Shown: positions 26,340 to 34,818 of the stretch, in pieces
Layout of the letters: each line of letters starts with the position of its first letter
Position numbering within the stretch: the stretch's first letter is position 1
Source: Nocardiopsis sp. ATB16-24
GTDB lineage: Bacteria > Actinomycetota > Actinomycetes > Streptosporangiales > Streptosporangiaceae
Assembly (NCBI RefSeq): GCF_030271535.1
Contig: NZ_JASCXJ010000002.1
Location: 423,107 to 487,106 of the forward strand
DNA: 64,000 nt
Direction: 5' to 3'
The notes under the pieces: model-generated
The model's database searches: none
Told to the model about the DNA's origin: nothing
Seen by the model: the letters and a program-made list of their open reading frames with translations, nothing else
Translations under genes and position numbers: made by a program

Positions 26340-27647
26340 GTGCGCATCCTGTTCGTGACCCAGGCCGAGAAGACGCACATGCTCAGCATGGTCCCGCTGG
26401 CCTGGGCACTGAGATCGGCCGGGCACGATGTCCGGGTGGCGAGTCAACCGGAGCTGCGGGACGCCGTCGCCGAGACGGGGTTGCCCTTCTGTGACGTCGG
26501 CCCGGGTTACGTCCTCGACCAGTACCTCAGGGCCTTCAAGGTGCTGAACGACCAGTACGCCGACGACGCCGGCGGCGGACTCGGCGGTGCGGCCGACCTC
26601 GACCGGATGGACTCGGAGGAACTGCTCGACGTCTACCGAGGCACCGTGAACTACTGGCTGAGGATGGTCAACGAGCCGATGCTCGACGGCCTGGTGGAGT
26701 TCTGCCGTCGGTGGCGGCCCGACCTCGTGGTCTGGGAGCCGAAGACCTACGCCGGAGGGATCGCCGCGAAGGCGAGCGGTGCGGCACACGTGCGCTTCCT
26801 GTGGGGGATGGACGTGCTGTCGACGATGCGCGTGGAGATCGCGCGCAGGAGCGCGGACCCGGACACCGCATGGCGAGAGGACGCGCTGGCCCGATGGCTC
26901 GGCGGATGCGCGCGCCGCTTCGGAGTGGAGTTCGCAGAGGAGCTGGTCCACGGCCAGGTCACGATCGACCCCTACCCCGGAGGACTCCCTCTACGGCCGG
27001 GACCCGAAGCACTCCATCAGCCGATTCGCTACCTGCCCTTCAACGGATCGGCGCGGATACCCGCGTGGCTGCGCGCCCGACCCGAGCGCCCTCGGGTCTG
27101 TGTGACCCTGGGGACCACGAGCGCCGAGCGGTTCGACCGCAGACACCGCCTCGGGGACCTCCTCTCCGCGATGGCGGAACTGGACATCGAGGTGGTGGCC
27201 ACACTGTCGGCACACCAGAGGCAGGACATGGGCGAGATCCCCGAGAACATACGCGTCCTCGACCACGTCCCCATGCACCCGCTGCTGGAGGGCTGCGCGG
27301 CCGTCGTCCACCACGGAGGGGCCGGCACCTGCCTGACCGCCATGTCCCTCGGCGTCCCCCAACTGATCCTCTCCGACCTGGTCCTGGCCAAATACCAGTT
27401 CGACGAACGCGTTCTCGCCAAACGCCTCGCGGACCAGGGGGCGGGGATCGATCTCACCGGCGACGACGTGACCCCGGCCGGGACACGGGACGCGCTCCGA
27501 AGCCTGCTGACCGATCCGCTCTTCTCGCACAGGGCCGATCTCCTGCGCCGCCGTATGGTGGAGGCCCCCACACCGGCGGCACTCGTCCCCCGACTGGAGC
27601 GCCTCGCGACCGAGCACGCCGGAGTCGAAGGGCCGATCCCCGCCTAG
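26340..27647 (+). CDS. Macrolide-type glycosyltransferase 5 (GT-B)
   Basis: This 435-residue family member is clearly diverged from the near-identical set, with an HHGGAGT donor loop, GSARIPAWLRARPERPRVCVTLGTTSAERF and a distinct residue 60-110 region. DLVVWEPKTYAGGIAAKASGAAHVRFLWGMD is the conserved acceptor-domain block. GTG at 26340; the ribosome site is weak (GAGAG). Located next to the amino-sugar genes, it may transfer the amino sugar (inference). Confidence 0.9.
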   Translation: MRILFVTQAEKTHMLSMVPLAWALRSAGHDVRVASQPELRDAVAETGLPFCDVGPGYVLDQYLRAFKVLNDQYADDAGGGLGGAADLDRMDSEELLDVYRGTVNYWLRMVNEPMLDGLVEFCRRWRPDLVVWEPKTYAGGIAAKASGAAHVRFLWGMDVLSTMRVEIARRSADPDTAWREDALARWLGGCARRFGVEFAEELVHGQVTIDPYPGGLPLRPGPEALHQPIRYLPFNGSARIPAWLRARPERPRVCVTLGTTSAERFDRRHRLGDLLSAMAELDIEVVATLSAHQRQDMGEIPENIRVLDHVPMHPLLEGCAAVVHHGGAGTCLTAMSLGVPQLILSDLVLAKYQFDERVLAKRLADQGAGIDLTGDDVTPAGTRDALRSLLTDPLFSHRADLLRRRMVEAPTPAALVPRLERLATEHAGVEGPIPA

Positions 27648-27706
27648 GGGCGGCGGCGCCGACCGGCACCTGAAAGCACACGCCAATCTAGATCCCGGGA
27701 GAACCG

Positions 27707-28282
27707 TTGCTCGTGCCGCACCTGGAGACTCCACGAGTCTCGTTCCGGCCCGCCACCCAGGACAACGCCGACGATCTGTACGACAGTCTGCTCAGCACCG
27801 GGCTGGAGCCGCTGCCCTCACGGGACCGCTTCCGCGTCGGTTTCGCGGAGGCCATCCAGAGCGATGCCACCCTCTTCGCGATGTACCTGCGTTCCAGCGG
27901 CGAGGTCGTGGGATTCGGCAGTCTGCGGGACCATGACCCCGCGGGCCACCTGAAGATCGGCATCTCGATGAACCAGGAGACGCTCCCCTACGGAGCCGGG
28001 GCCGAGGCGATGCTGCTCCTGGCGAACTACGGATTCGCCCGATGGGACTACATTCGCCGCGTCTACATCGAGAGCACCGAGGCGAGCATCGCCCGCTTCG
28101 GTTCCGCCATCTCCGTCCTACGGAGCGAGGCGACCCTGCGCGACCACGTCTTCTTCCGTGGACGGTTGTGGGACATGCACTACTACGCGGTCACCCGTGA
28201 AGCGTGGGAACGCGGCGGCGCGCCCGCCCTCGAACGCCTCGTTCGGAGGGGAAAGAGGAAGCAGGCCCCGTCCGGTCGATGA
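27707..28282 (+). CDS. GNAT-fold (RimJ-like) protein 2
   Basis: This 191-residue protein begins LETPRVSFRPAT, the usual opening of RimJ/RimL acetyltransferases, and has VVGFGSLR and NYGFARWDYIRRVYIE blocks. The latter aligns with the NYAFAMWNVRKIYFW region of the protein at 781. TTG at 27707 is preferred, with GGGAGA upstream; GTG at 27713 is possible. It follows glycosyltransferase 5 closely. Substrate unknown; N-acetylation of an amino sugar is one possibility. Confidence 0.6.
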   Translation: MLVPHLETPRVSFRPATQDNADDLYDSLLSTGLEPLPSRDRFRVGFAEAIQSDATLFAMYLRSSGEVVGFGSLRDHDPAGHLKIGISMNQETLPYGAGAEAMLLLANYGFARWDYIRRVYIESTEASIARFGSAISVLRSEATLRDHVFFRGRLWDMHYYAVTREAWERGGAPALERLVRRGKRKQAPSGR

Positions 28283-28305
28283 ACGCACGAAGGTCTTCGA
28301 CCAGG

Positions 28306-28335
28306 GGATCACGGGAACGCCGTTCTCCGTGATCC
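28306..28335. terminator. Hairpin after GNAT-fold gene 2
   Basis: GGATCACGG pairs with CCGTGATCC across an inner GAAC/GTTC stem, forming an almost perfect hairpin about 25 nt after the stop at 28,282. Confidence 0.6.
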
Positions 28336-28544
28336 TCGGACCGGGCCTCTCCGGAGGGTCGAGGCGGCGGATGCGCTTCACTTCCTCCGCCGGGCGCCTC
28401 CGCCCCCTTTCGTGCCGGGGGTCCTGTTCTCTCCGAGTGCCGAGTGCACCATAGGGCTCCAGGTGAGAATGCCGGAGAATTTCCATGTTCGGAAGATGGG
28501 ATAGCATCCCGGGACGCCGCGTACGGAGAGTGCTGTCCGGCGGT

Positions 28545-28560
28545 GTCCCGCCAGCGGGAC
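28545..28560. promoter_or_regulatory. Candidate operator, copy 4 (perfect palindrome)
   Basis: GTCCCGCCAGCGGGAC, identical to the site at 7,180 and extended to 18 bp by a T/A pair (28,544-28,561). It lies 58 bp upstream of the ATG at 28619. Confidence 0.45.
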
Positions 28561-28618
28561 AAGCGGGTTTTCCGGTGCTCCGCGGTGGCAGACCAATGTG
28601 AATCGAGGTACGCGTACA

Positions 28619-29173
28619 ATGCCTTCCCCTCAACTCACGAGTCGCAGGGTCACCCTTCGGCCGGCGCGTTTCGAGAGCCGTGAAGAACTGCGCGCTGCCC
28701 TCAGGGAAGCGGGACTGGACGGCGCCGTCGGTGCCGAGGTGTTCCTGGATTCGCTCCCGGAGGACTTCGGTGACGCCGACGCGGCCTTCATGGTGGACGA
28801 CAACTCCCGGAACGCCCCGGTCGGTGCGTGCGTCCTGTTCGGAGTCGACGGCGAGGAGCGCTCCGCGCAGATCAGCGTCCTGGTCGACGGGGAAGCCGCT
28901 CCCCTGGGAATGGGGATGGAGACCTACGTCTTCTTCATCGGCCACGTTTTCGCGGAGTGGGACGTCGACAGGATCTACTTCTGGTCCCTGGAGGATCTGG
29001 TCGGCATGATAACTGTCAGTCAGGCGGTTATCAGTGAGGTGAAGGAACCTACGAGCGGAAACGGTGACCCCTCTGCGGGTGGCGCCAAGGCATTCGCCAT
29101 CGAGCGAGAAATATGGGAACGCCAGGGCGACCGTTTTCGGAACTGGATCATGCGGGGACAACAGAACGGCTGA
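28619..29173 (+). CDS. GNAT-fold (RimJ-like) protein 3
   Basis: This 184-residue protein has the LTSRRVTLRPAR opening and a GHVFAEWDVDRIYFWSLEDL block that closely parallels the protein at 781 (IYFW shared). ATG at 28619 has GAGG 10 nt upstream; a GTG at 28598 is a weaker choice. It is 41 nt ahead of the ACP gene, so an acyl-ACP related role is an attractive but unproven idea. Many residues expected in the acetyl-CoA loop are not evident. Confidence 0.55.
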   Translation: MPSPQLTSRRVTLRPARFESREELRAALREAGLDGAVGAEVFLDSLPEDFGDADAAFMVDDNSRNAPVGACVLFGVDGEERSAQISVLVDGEAAPLGMGMETYVFFIGHVFAEWDVDRIYFWSLEDLVGMITVSQAVISEVKEPTSGNGDPSAGGAKAFAIEREIWERQGDRFRNWIMRGQQNG

Positions 29174-29214
29174 AACCCGGGAGCCGTCGCCTCTGAAAGA
29201 AAGGGCGTATAACA

Positions 29215-29490
29215 ATGGCCGCAGTCGACCAGAACGAATTGCTTTCCCAGATCAAGGTGCAGGCGTACACCATTTTGATGTTCACGTCGACGGAACCTCA
29301 GATGGACCTGCCCGAACCCAAGGGAATGAGCGATCTGGATTCCTTTTCCATCGTTCAGCTGGTCCTCGCGTTGGAGGAGATCTACGACGTGATGCTGTTG
29401 GAGGAGATCTCGTCGTTCTCCGGTGAGTCCTTCGAGGAGCTCGCCGCCTTCATCGCCGAACGGATCACCTCCGGAGCCGCCGCGGAATGA
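29215..29490 (+). CDS. Free-standing acyl carrier protein
   Basis: This 91-residue acidic, four-helix-type protein has the phosphopantetheine site at Ser43 in SDLDSFSIVQLVLALEE; the usual DSL is DSF. It probably carries the acyl unit activated by the AMP-ligase at 7280 or extended elsewhere, and delivers it to the KASIII-like or GNAT-type enzymes. ATG at 29215 with AAAGG upstream. It shares a transcription unit with GNAT-fold protein 3. Confidence 0.82.
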   Translation: MAAVDQNELLSQIKVQAYTILMFTSTEPQMDLPEPKGMSDLDSFSIVQLVLALEEIYDVMLLEEISSFSGESFEELAAFIAERITSGAAAE

Positions 29491-29526
29491 ACCGGGTGCG
29501 GTCCCGGCCCCCTCCGTCCACTCCGT

Positions 29527-29570
29527 GGCGGCGGCCTCCCCACAGCCGTACCGCCGGGGAGGCCGCCGCC
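29527..29570. terminator. Bidirectional terminator, 15-bp perfect stem
   Basis: GGCGGCGGCCTCCCC (29,527-29,541) pairs with 29,556-29,570 across a 14-nt loop, between the convergent ACP and ABC permease genes. Confidence 0.75.
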
Positions 29571-29574
29571 GGTC

Positions 29575-30735
29575 TCAGCGGGTGATGACCACTCGCATCC
29601 GCCAGGCCCCCAGCGCGAACAGCACGATCGCGTAACCGAGCAACACGGACAGCTGCGGCAGGATGTCGCCGATCCCCCCTCCGTGACGGATCAGCTCGCT
29701 GAACGCCTCGTAACCCCACGCGTGCGGCGTGGCGTAAGCGGCCGTCCGTGACGGTCCCTGTAGTGCCTCCAACGGCACCATCGTTCCTCCGGCGCCCGCG
29801 GCTCCCATCCCCACCGCCAAGGCGGCCGCCATGGCCCCGCCCTCGCTACGGCACAGAGAGCCGATGAGCATGGCGGCTCCACTGCCGACGAGGCAGAACG
29901 TGGTCACCACCGCGGCGACCCCGAGGGGATCACCCCACGACACACCGAACAGCACCGAACTCCCGACCAGGATGACGAGCGCTTGGACGAGGGTGATCAC
30001 GAAGCGGCCGAGGGACTCCCCCGCCACAAGGCTCCTCACGGACGTGGGAGTCGAGTACATGCGCCGGGTGAGCCCCTTCTGCCTGAGCTCCACCACCCCG
30101 ATCGCCGTGGTGAGCGAGATGACGAAGGTGAAGAGCAACAGCAGGGGAGGGGCCGCGAGACCGTACTGGCTGACGTCCTGCGGGAAGATCGCCTCACCGG
30201 CGGTGACCGTGACGATCTCGATCCCCGGAGGGTCGGCTTCCTCGGCCCGACGCAGGCTCTCGTCGAACCCGTCGCCACCGGCCTCCGCGGCGAACTGCGC
30301 GGCCCCGAGGACCGACGCCTCCTGGGTGGCGACCGAACGCGCCCAGGTGGACAACGGATAGGCACTCCAGTCGTCGGGACGGCTCAGGAAGTGGATCTCC
30401 GCGGTGTCGCCGTCCCGCAGGGTCCGGTCGTAGTCGTCGGGTATCACCAGGCCGGCGTTCATCTGGCCCCGCTCGACGAGCCGGCGCAGTTCCTCGGAGG
30501 TGTCGACCCGCTCGACGGAGAAGCGTCCTCCCTCCTCCAAGGAGGTGGCCAGGCGTTCGGCGAGCGGCCGGTCCTGCCCGTCGACGACCACCCCGAGCCG
30601 CTGCTGGTCCTCCCCGTAGGAGAGCCCCATCATGAAGACCATGATCAGCGGCAGGAGCAGCATGAAGAAGATGTTCGTCCGGTCGCGGAACATACGGCGC
30701 AGATCAAGCAGCGCGATCGCGAGCGTCTTGCTCAT
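29575..30735 (-). CDS. ABC-2 type permease A
   Basis: This 386-residue membrane protein has one N-terminal segment (FFMLLLPLIMVFMMGL), a large extracytoplasmic region (about residues 45-190) and five further C-terminal segments, the YhhJ/NatB-like layout. ATG at 30735 overlaps the stop of permease B (ATGA). Together with permease B and the ATPase at 31,909 it forms a complete three-gene exporter operon. Substrate unknown; export of the glycoside is inferred from location. Confidence 0.88.
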   Translation of the reverse strand: MSKTLAIALLDLRRMFRDRTNIFFMLLLPLIMVFMMGLSYGEDQQRLGVVVDGQDRPLAERLATSLEEGGRFSVERVDTSEELRRLVERGQMNAGLVIPDDYDRTLRDGDTAEIHFLSRPDDWSAYPLSTWARSVATQEASVLGAAQFAAEAGGDGFDESLRRAEEADPPGIEIVTVTAGEAIFPQDVSQYGLAAPPLLLLFTFVISLTTAIGVVELRQKGLTRRMYSTPTSVRSLVAGESLGRFVITLVQALVILVGSSVLFGVSWGDPLGVAAVVTTFCLVGSGAAMLIGSLCRSEGGAMAAALAVGMGAAGAGGTMVPLEALQGPSRTAAYATPHAWGYEAFSELIRHGGGIGDILPQLSVLLGYAIVLFALGAWRMRVVITR

Positions 30736-31898
30736 GGGTGCAGCATCCTTCCCATGCGGTACAGCGCCACCGAAGCGCCGGCCAGGGCCATGGCCAGCAG
30801 GACGCCGACCGGGAGGAGCACGGACCCGAGCCCGTCGCCCGTCGACAGGTCCGAGAGGCCGCGCAGGAACCACTGGTGGGGTGTGAGGTAGCTCAGGTCG
30901 GCCAAGCCCCCGAGGTTGGCCAGGGGGAACAGGGCGCCACCGAGCAGACCGAGCAGCATCGCCACGACCGTCGCCCAGCTGGAGGCCTGTTCGGCGTTGG
31001 TGGCGAATCCGGCCACCGCGGACATGATCCCGACCGCGGCCAACACCATGGCGACCGTCAGGACCGTGACGCCGAGCGGATCACCCCACTCGGCTCCGAA
31101 GGAGAAGGTCGACACGGTGATGAGGATGACCATGCTGACCAGACCGACCAGGACGGTGCTCGCCAGCTTGGCCGCCAGGATTCCCAGGGTGCTGACCGGA
31201 GAGGCGGACAACCGCACCAACGTGCCGGTACGGCGCTCCTCGAAGAGGCTGACCACGCCGGGCATGGCCGCGAACAGCAGGAAGAAGACCGCGGTGCCGG
31301 CCGCGTAGTACGTCGGGGAGTCCAGCTGCCGCCAGTCCGCGTCCGTGTCCTCCACGACACGTACGGCCGCGGGAGCCTCGGCCGCGCGCAGGGCCAGTTC
31401 GGCTCTCTCCTCCTCCGAGGGTTCCGCGGTCGTCACCGCGAGTTCCACGCGGTGGTACTCCGCCGCGAACGCCTCGGCGACGCCGTCGGCCACCTGCACC
31501 TCGTCGGGGGAGTCGACGTCGCCGAGCACCCGCAGTTCGACGGAGTCGCCGTTGTGAAGATCGTCCGTGAAGCCGTCGGGGACGAGGAACGCGGCGTCGA
31601 TCTCTCCGGCCTCCACCGACTCCCTCGCCTCCTCCTCGGAGGCGAAGGTCCGCAGCTCCAGGATCCCCTCGCCCTCCAACGGTTCCAGGACGTCCTCGAC
31701 GAACATGGAGGCGAGTTCGCCGCCGTCGGCGTCCACCACGCCGTAGCGGGCGCTGAAGTCCTCCTCGGGGTCCCCGCCGAGGAGCATGTTGAGCAGGAAG
31801 GCGAGCCCGAGAGGTAACACGAGGGCGAAGACGATCAGGGTCCCGTCCCGGGAGCGCTGGCGTAGGTCCTTGCCGACCATGGTGAGGAAGGCGCGCAT
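30732..31898 (-). CDS. ABC-2 type permease B
   Basis: This 388-residue protein has the same layout as permease A: an N-terminal helix (LIVFALVLPLGLAFLLNMLLGG), a long external loop and a C-terminal membrane domain with EERRTGTLVRLSASPVSTLGILAAKL. ATG at 31898 has AGGGGG with good spacing; the ATG two codons earlier (31904) sits directly on that site. It follows the ATPase gene by about 10 nt. Confidence 0.87.
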   Translation of the reverse strand: MRAFLTMVGKDLRQRSRDGTLIVFALVLPLGLAFLLNMLLGGDPEEDFSARYGVVDADGGELASMFVEDVLEPLEGEGILELRTFASEEEARESVEAGEIDAAFLVPDGFTDDLHNGDSVELRVLGDVDSPDEVQVADGVAEAFAAEYHRVELAVTTAEPSEEERAELALRAAEAPAAVRVVEDTDADWRQLDSPTYYAAGTAVFFLLFAAMPGVVSLFEERRTGTLVRLSASPVSTLGILAAKLASTVLVGLVSMVILITVSTFSFGAEWGDPLGVTVLTVAMVLAAVGIMSAVAGFATNAEQASSWATVVAMLLGLLGGALFPLANLGGLADLSYLTPHQWFLRGLSDLSTGDGLGSVLLPVGVLLAMALAGASVALYRMGRMLHP

Positions 31899-31908
31899 CG
31901 TCATCCCC

Positions 31909-32844
31909 CTAGTTCCGCAGAGCCTTGCCGGTGAGGTGCAGGAAGACCGTCTCCAGGTCCGGCTCCCGTACCTCCACGGAACGCAGCACCGTCTCGCTGT
32001 CGGCGACGGTCTCCAGGACCAGGGGGACCGTCGACCGGGCGTCCCTGACCAGCAGGCGCACCTCGGACCCCTCCGTGCTGACCTCGCGGACCTGCGGGAT
32101 CTTCTTCAGAGCGAGGACGGCCCTCTCCGTGCCGCCGGACAGGGACAGGACGATGGTGTCGTCCTCACCGACCTGCGAGACCAGTTCCCGCTGGGTGCCC
32201 TCGGCGCGGATACGGCCGAGGTCGATGATGCCCACCCGGTCGCACAGCCGTTCCGCCTCTTCCATGTAGTGGGTCGTGTAGAGGACCGCCACGCCCTCCG
32301 CGGCCTGCCGTTGGATGCTCTCCAGGATGGCGTTGCGGCTCTGGGCGTCGACGCCCACGGCGGGCTCGTCGAGGATGAGCAGGCGGGGGCGGTTGAGCAG
32401 GCCGACGCCGATGTTGAGGCGCCGGGCCATCCCGCCGGAGAACGCGGAGACGTTCTCCCGCGCGCGGTCGGCCAGGTCGATCAGCTCCAGGACCTCACCG
32501 CACCGGCGGCGGGCCTCCGCGCCGGACACTCCGTAGAGGCGGGCGAAGAACATCAGGTTGTCCCAGGCGCTCAGGTCGGGGTAGAGGGCCAGCTCCTGGG
32601 GGACGAAGCCGATCTGTGCCTTGGTCGCGTTGTTGCCGACGCCGTGGGGGCGTCCGCCGATACGGATGGAACCGGAGTCGGGCCGGAGAACCCCCACGAT
32701 CATCGAGATCGTCGTGCTCTTGCCCGCACCGTTGGGCCCCAAGAGGCCGTAGGTCTCACCCTCGGCGATGGAGAAGCTGACCTCTTCGACGGCTTTGTTC
32801 GAGCCGTAGCTCTTGGAGACCTTCTCGACTTCCAGGAATGTCAC
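31909..32844 (-). CDS. ABC transporter ATP-binding protein
   Basis: This 311-residue ATPase has Walker A GPNGAGKST, signature FSGGMARRLNIG, Walker B LLILDEPAVGVD and the H-loop in TTHYMEEAE. It powers the two-permease exporter encoded immediately downstream. GTG at 32844 starts the operon. It is distinct from the DrrA-like ATPase at 1362, giving the locus two export systems. Confidence 0.92.
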   Translation of the reverse strand: MTFLEVEKVSKSYGSNKAVEEVSFSIAEGETYGLLGPNGAGKSTTISMIVGVLRPDSGSIRIGGRPHGVGNNATKAQIGFVPQELALYPDLSAWDNLMFFARLYGVSGAEARRRCGEVLELIDLADRARENVSAFSGGMARRLNIGVGLLNRPRLLILDEPAVGVDAQSRNAILESIQRQAAEGVAVLYTTHYMEEAERLCDRVGIIDLGRIRAEGTQRELVSQVGEDDTIVLSLSGGTERAVLALKKIPQVREVSTEGSEVRLLVRDARSTVPLVLETVADSETVLRSVEVREPDLETVFLHLTGKALRN

Positions 32845-33061
32845 GGTGACGGTCTCACCCTTCCTTCGTGTGCGGAGTCCGGGGAGCTCTCAGCCGACAC
32901 GCCCCTGTTGGCCCGTCCCCGGTCACGGGTGCGTGGTCGAGTCGTGCCCTGGAACACCCAGCGGCTGTGATCGAAGCGCAGTGAACCACAAAGCGGTGCT
33001 GGTGTGGAGACACGCCAGGTATGGGACTTCGCTTCCTCCGTGACGGGGCGGACCGGATCCG

Positions 33062-34330
33062 TTACAGGGCGCGGGCGGTGGCGAGCCCTTCCAGTCGGGC
33101 CACCGCGTCCGCCGGGGAGGGCTGGGCCAGCATGGCCTCGCGCAGCCTCGCCGCGTGAGAGGCCGGCCCCGGATCCGTCAGGACGCGCAGCACGGCCCGG
33201 CGGACCTCCTCGGGCTCGGGAGCCGACACCAGCCCGGCGCCGTGCCTTTGGACCAGACGGCCGAGCAGGGGCTCGTCGAAGGTGGGACGGGGGACGATGA
33301 TCTGGGGGAGCCCGTGCACCATTCCCGTCCACACGGTTCCTGTTCCTCCGTGGTTGATGGTGGCGGTGCTGGCCGCGGCCAACGCGTGCAACGGCACGTA
33401 ATCCACCAACCGCACGTTGGGCGGCGGGCTCTCCAACCCCCGCCGACGATCGGCCGGCACCGTGGCCACCACCTCGGCGTCCACATCGGCCAACGCCTCC
33501 ACCACCGCCCCCACCGACAACGTGTACCCCCCGAACCGGTCCGTGGCGCTGGTACCCAACGTCAAGCACACCCGGGGTCGCTCCAGGGGTTCGCGCAACC
33601 ACGCGGGCACCACCGCCCGCCCGTTGTAGGGCACGAACCGCATCCCCAGATAACGCACCGGCACACGCGCCGACACCGGTATCCGCAGGCCGGGCGGCAC
33701 CTGGTCCAAGGTGGCCTGACCACAGACCAGTTCCTCGTCGAAGTCCACCCCGTACCGCCCGGCCAACCCCGTCAGCCACTCCTCCAACGGGTCCTCCCGG
33801 GAGGCGGCGGGTTGCTCCCGCATCCGCTCCAGGAACAACCCCCGCGTCCGGGACAGGGTGTCCACCCCCCAGATGAAGCGGACGTGGGCCGCACCGCAGG
33901 CCCGTGCCGCCACCGCGCCGGCGAAGGTGAGGGGGTCCCACACCACCAGGTCGGGTTTCCAGGTGCGGCACAGGTCCACCAGCTCGTCGGCCATCGGGTC
34001 GTTGACCATCCGCCACCAGTAGGGAACGACCTGGCGGTAGCCCTCCAGGAGGTACTCCCAGGAGACCTCGTGCTCGGGGGCGTCGGCCTTGCCGAAGGGC
34101 GGGGTCTCCCGCTCCAGCACCCCGAGCAGGGAGTAGGCGCGCATCATCCGCCAGTACCCGTGGTCGCGTCCCACGGGGGCGAAGGGCAGCCCGGCCCCGG
34201 TCACCGCCGTGGCCAGCTCCGGTTGGCTGGCCACCAGCACCTCATGACCCGCCGACCGCAACGCCCACGCCAACGGGACCATATTGAGTAGATTTGTCCG
34301 TTCTGCGATGGTCGCGAGGAGTACGCGCAC
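33062..34330 (-). CDS. Macrolide-type glycosyltransferase 6 (GT-B)
   Basis: This 422-residue member forms an inverted pair with glycosyltransferase 7: 335 nt (33,948-34,282) are an exact inverted copy of 34,867-35,201, and much of the rest is near identical. The donor loop is NHGGTGT. The C-terminal ~80 residues (PTFDEPLLGRLVQRHGAG) are its own. GTG at 34330 gives the MRV start of the paralogues; ATG one codon earlier (34333) is possible. The frame stays open far upstream, but that part is low-complexity repeat sequence, not a domain. Confidence 0.88.
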   Translation of the reverse strand: MRVLLATIAERTNLLNMVPLAWALRSAGHEVLVASQPELATAVTGAGLPFAPVGRDHGYWRMMRAYSLLGVLERETPPFGKADAPEHEVSWEYLLEGYRQVVPYWWRMVNDPMADELVDLCRTWKPDLVVWDPLTFAGAVAARACGAAHVRFIWGVDTLSRTRGLFLERMREQPAASREDPLEEWLTGLAGRYGVDFDEELVCGQATLDQVPPGLRIPVSARVPVRYLGMRFVPYNGRAVVPAWLREPLERPRVCLTLGTSATDRFGGYTLSVGAVVEALADVDAEVVATVPADRRRGLESPPPNVRLVDYVPLHALAAASTATINHGGTGTVWTGMVHGLPQIIVPRPTFDEPLLGRLVQRHGAGLVSAPEPEEVRRAVLRVLTDPGPASHAARLREAMLAQPSPADAVARLEGLATARAL

Positions 34331-34818
34331 CATCCCTCCCCTCTCCGTTCCGGGGCCCTTCCCGTGGTCGTTTCGGCGGGCTCGACCCGGTGCCCGAAGG
34401 CCGGGAGAACCATAGTGCTGTGTTCGTGTGCCGCCATCGGTCCCGTCAGGGAGTGTGCGTAGGGGGCCTGGTCCGGGCGGCGGGTCGGTGCTCGGTCTTT
34501 GCGAGGGTGTCGTGCCGGTCGTGTCGGCGGGCTTGCCCCGGTGTCCGGAGGTCGGGGCCGTGGTGCTGTGTTCGTGTGCCGCCATCGGTCCCGTCGGGGG
34601 TTGTGCGTACGGGTACCTCGACGGAGGGTTCCTCGCCGGCACCGAGAGGGGGCGCCCCTCCTGCGCGGGGACGGCGGGGGAAGCCGTGGCGACTCGCGTA
34701 CGTCTCCGGAGAGCGGTTGTCCGCCGCCCGGGGCGGGACTATCGTTCGGCGGGCCCGCGAACCGGGGTCGTCGGTGGAACACGGTGGTCCGCGTGCGTGG
34801 GAACGAAGGAGGGAACGC
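34331..34818. other. Divergent promoter region with a tandem repeat
   Basis: These 488 bp between glycosyltransferases 6 and 7 contain two copies of a ~95-bp sequence (see repeat entry). No independent gene is supported. Confidence 0.55.
34366..34612. repeat. Two-copy direct repeat, ~95 bp each
   Basis: Copies at about 34,366-34,461 and 34,517-34,612 share a 33-bp identical core (34,415-34,447 and 34,563-34,595) and flanks around TCGGCGGGCT. It could hold regulator sites for the divergent glycosyltransferases or be a duplication scar from the inverted gene duplication. Confidence 0.65.

Larger units (their letters stand above)
28283..28618. other. Intergenic region with terminator and operator
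   Basis: These 336 bp hold the hairpin at 28,306 and the perfect 16-bp palindrome at 28,545; no gene is supported. It is the likely promoter region for the GNAT 3/ACP pair. Confidence 0.6.

Noticed and set aside
34331..34642. In-frame N-terminal extension of glycosyltransferase 6
   Set aside because: It is repeat-derived, proline-rich sequence and paralogues start at MRV, so GTG 34330 or ATG 34333 is preferred.
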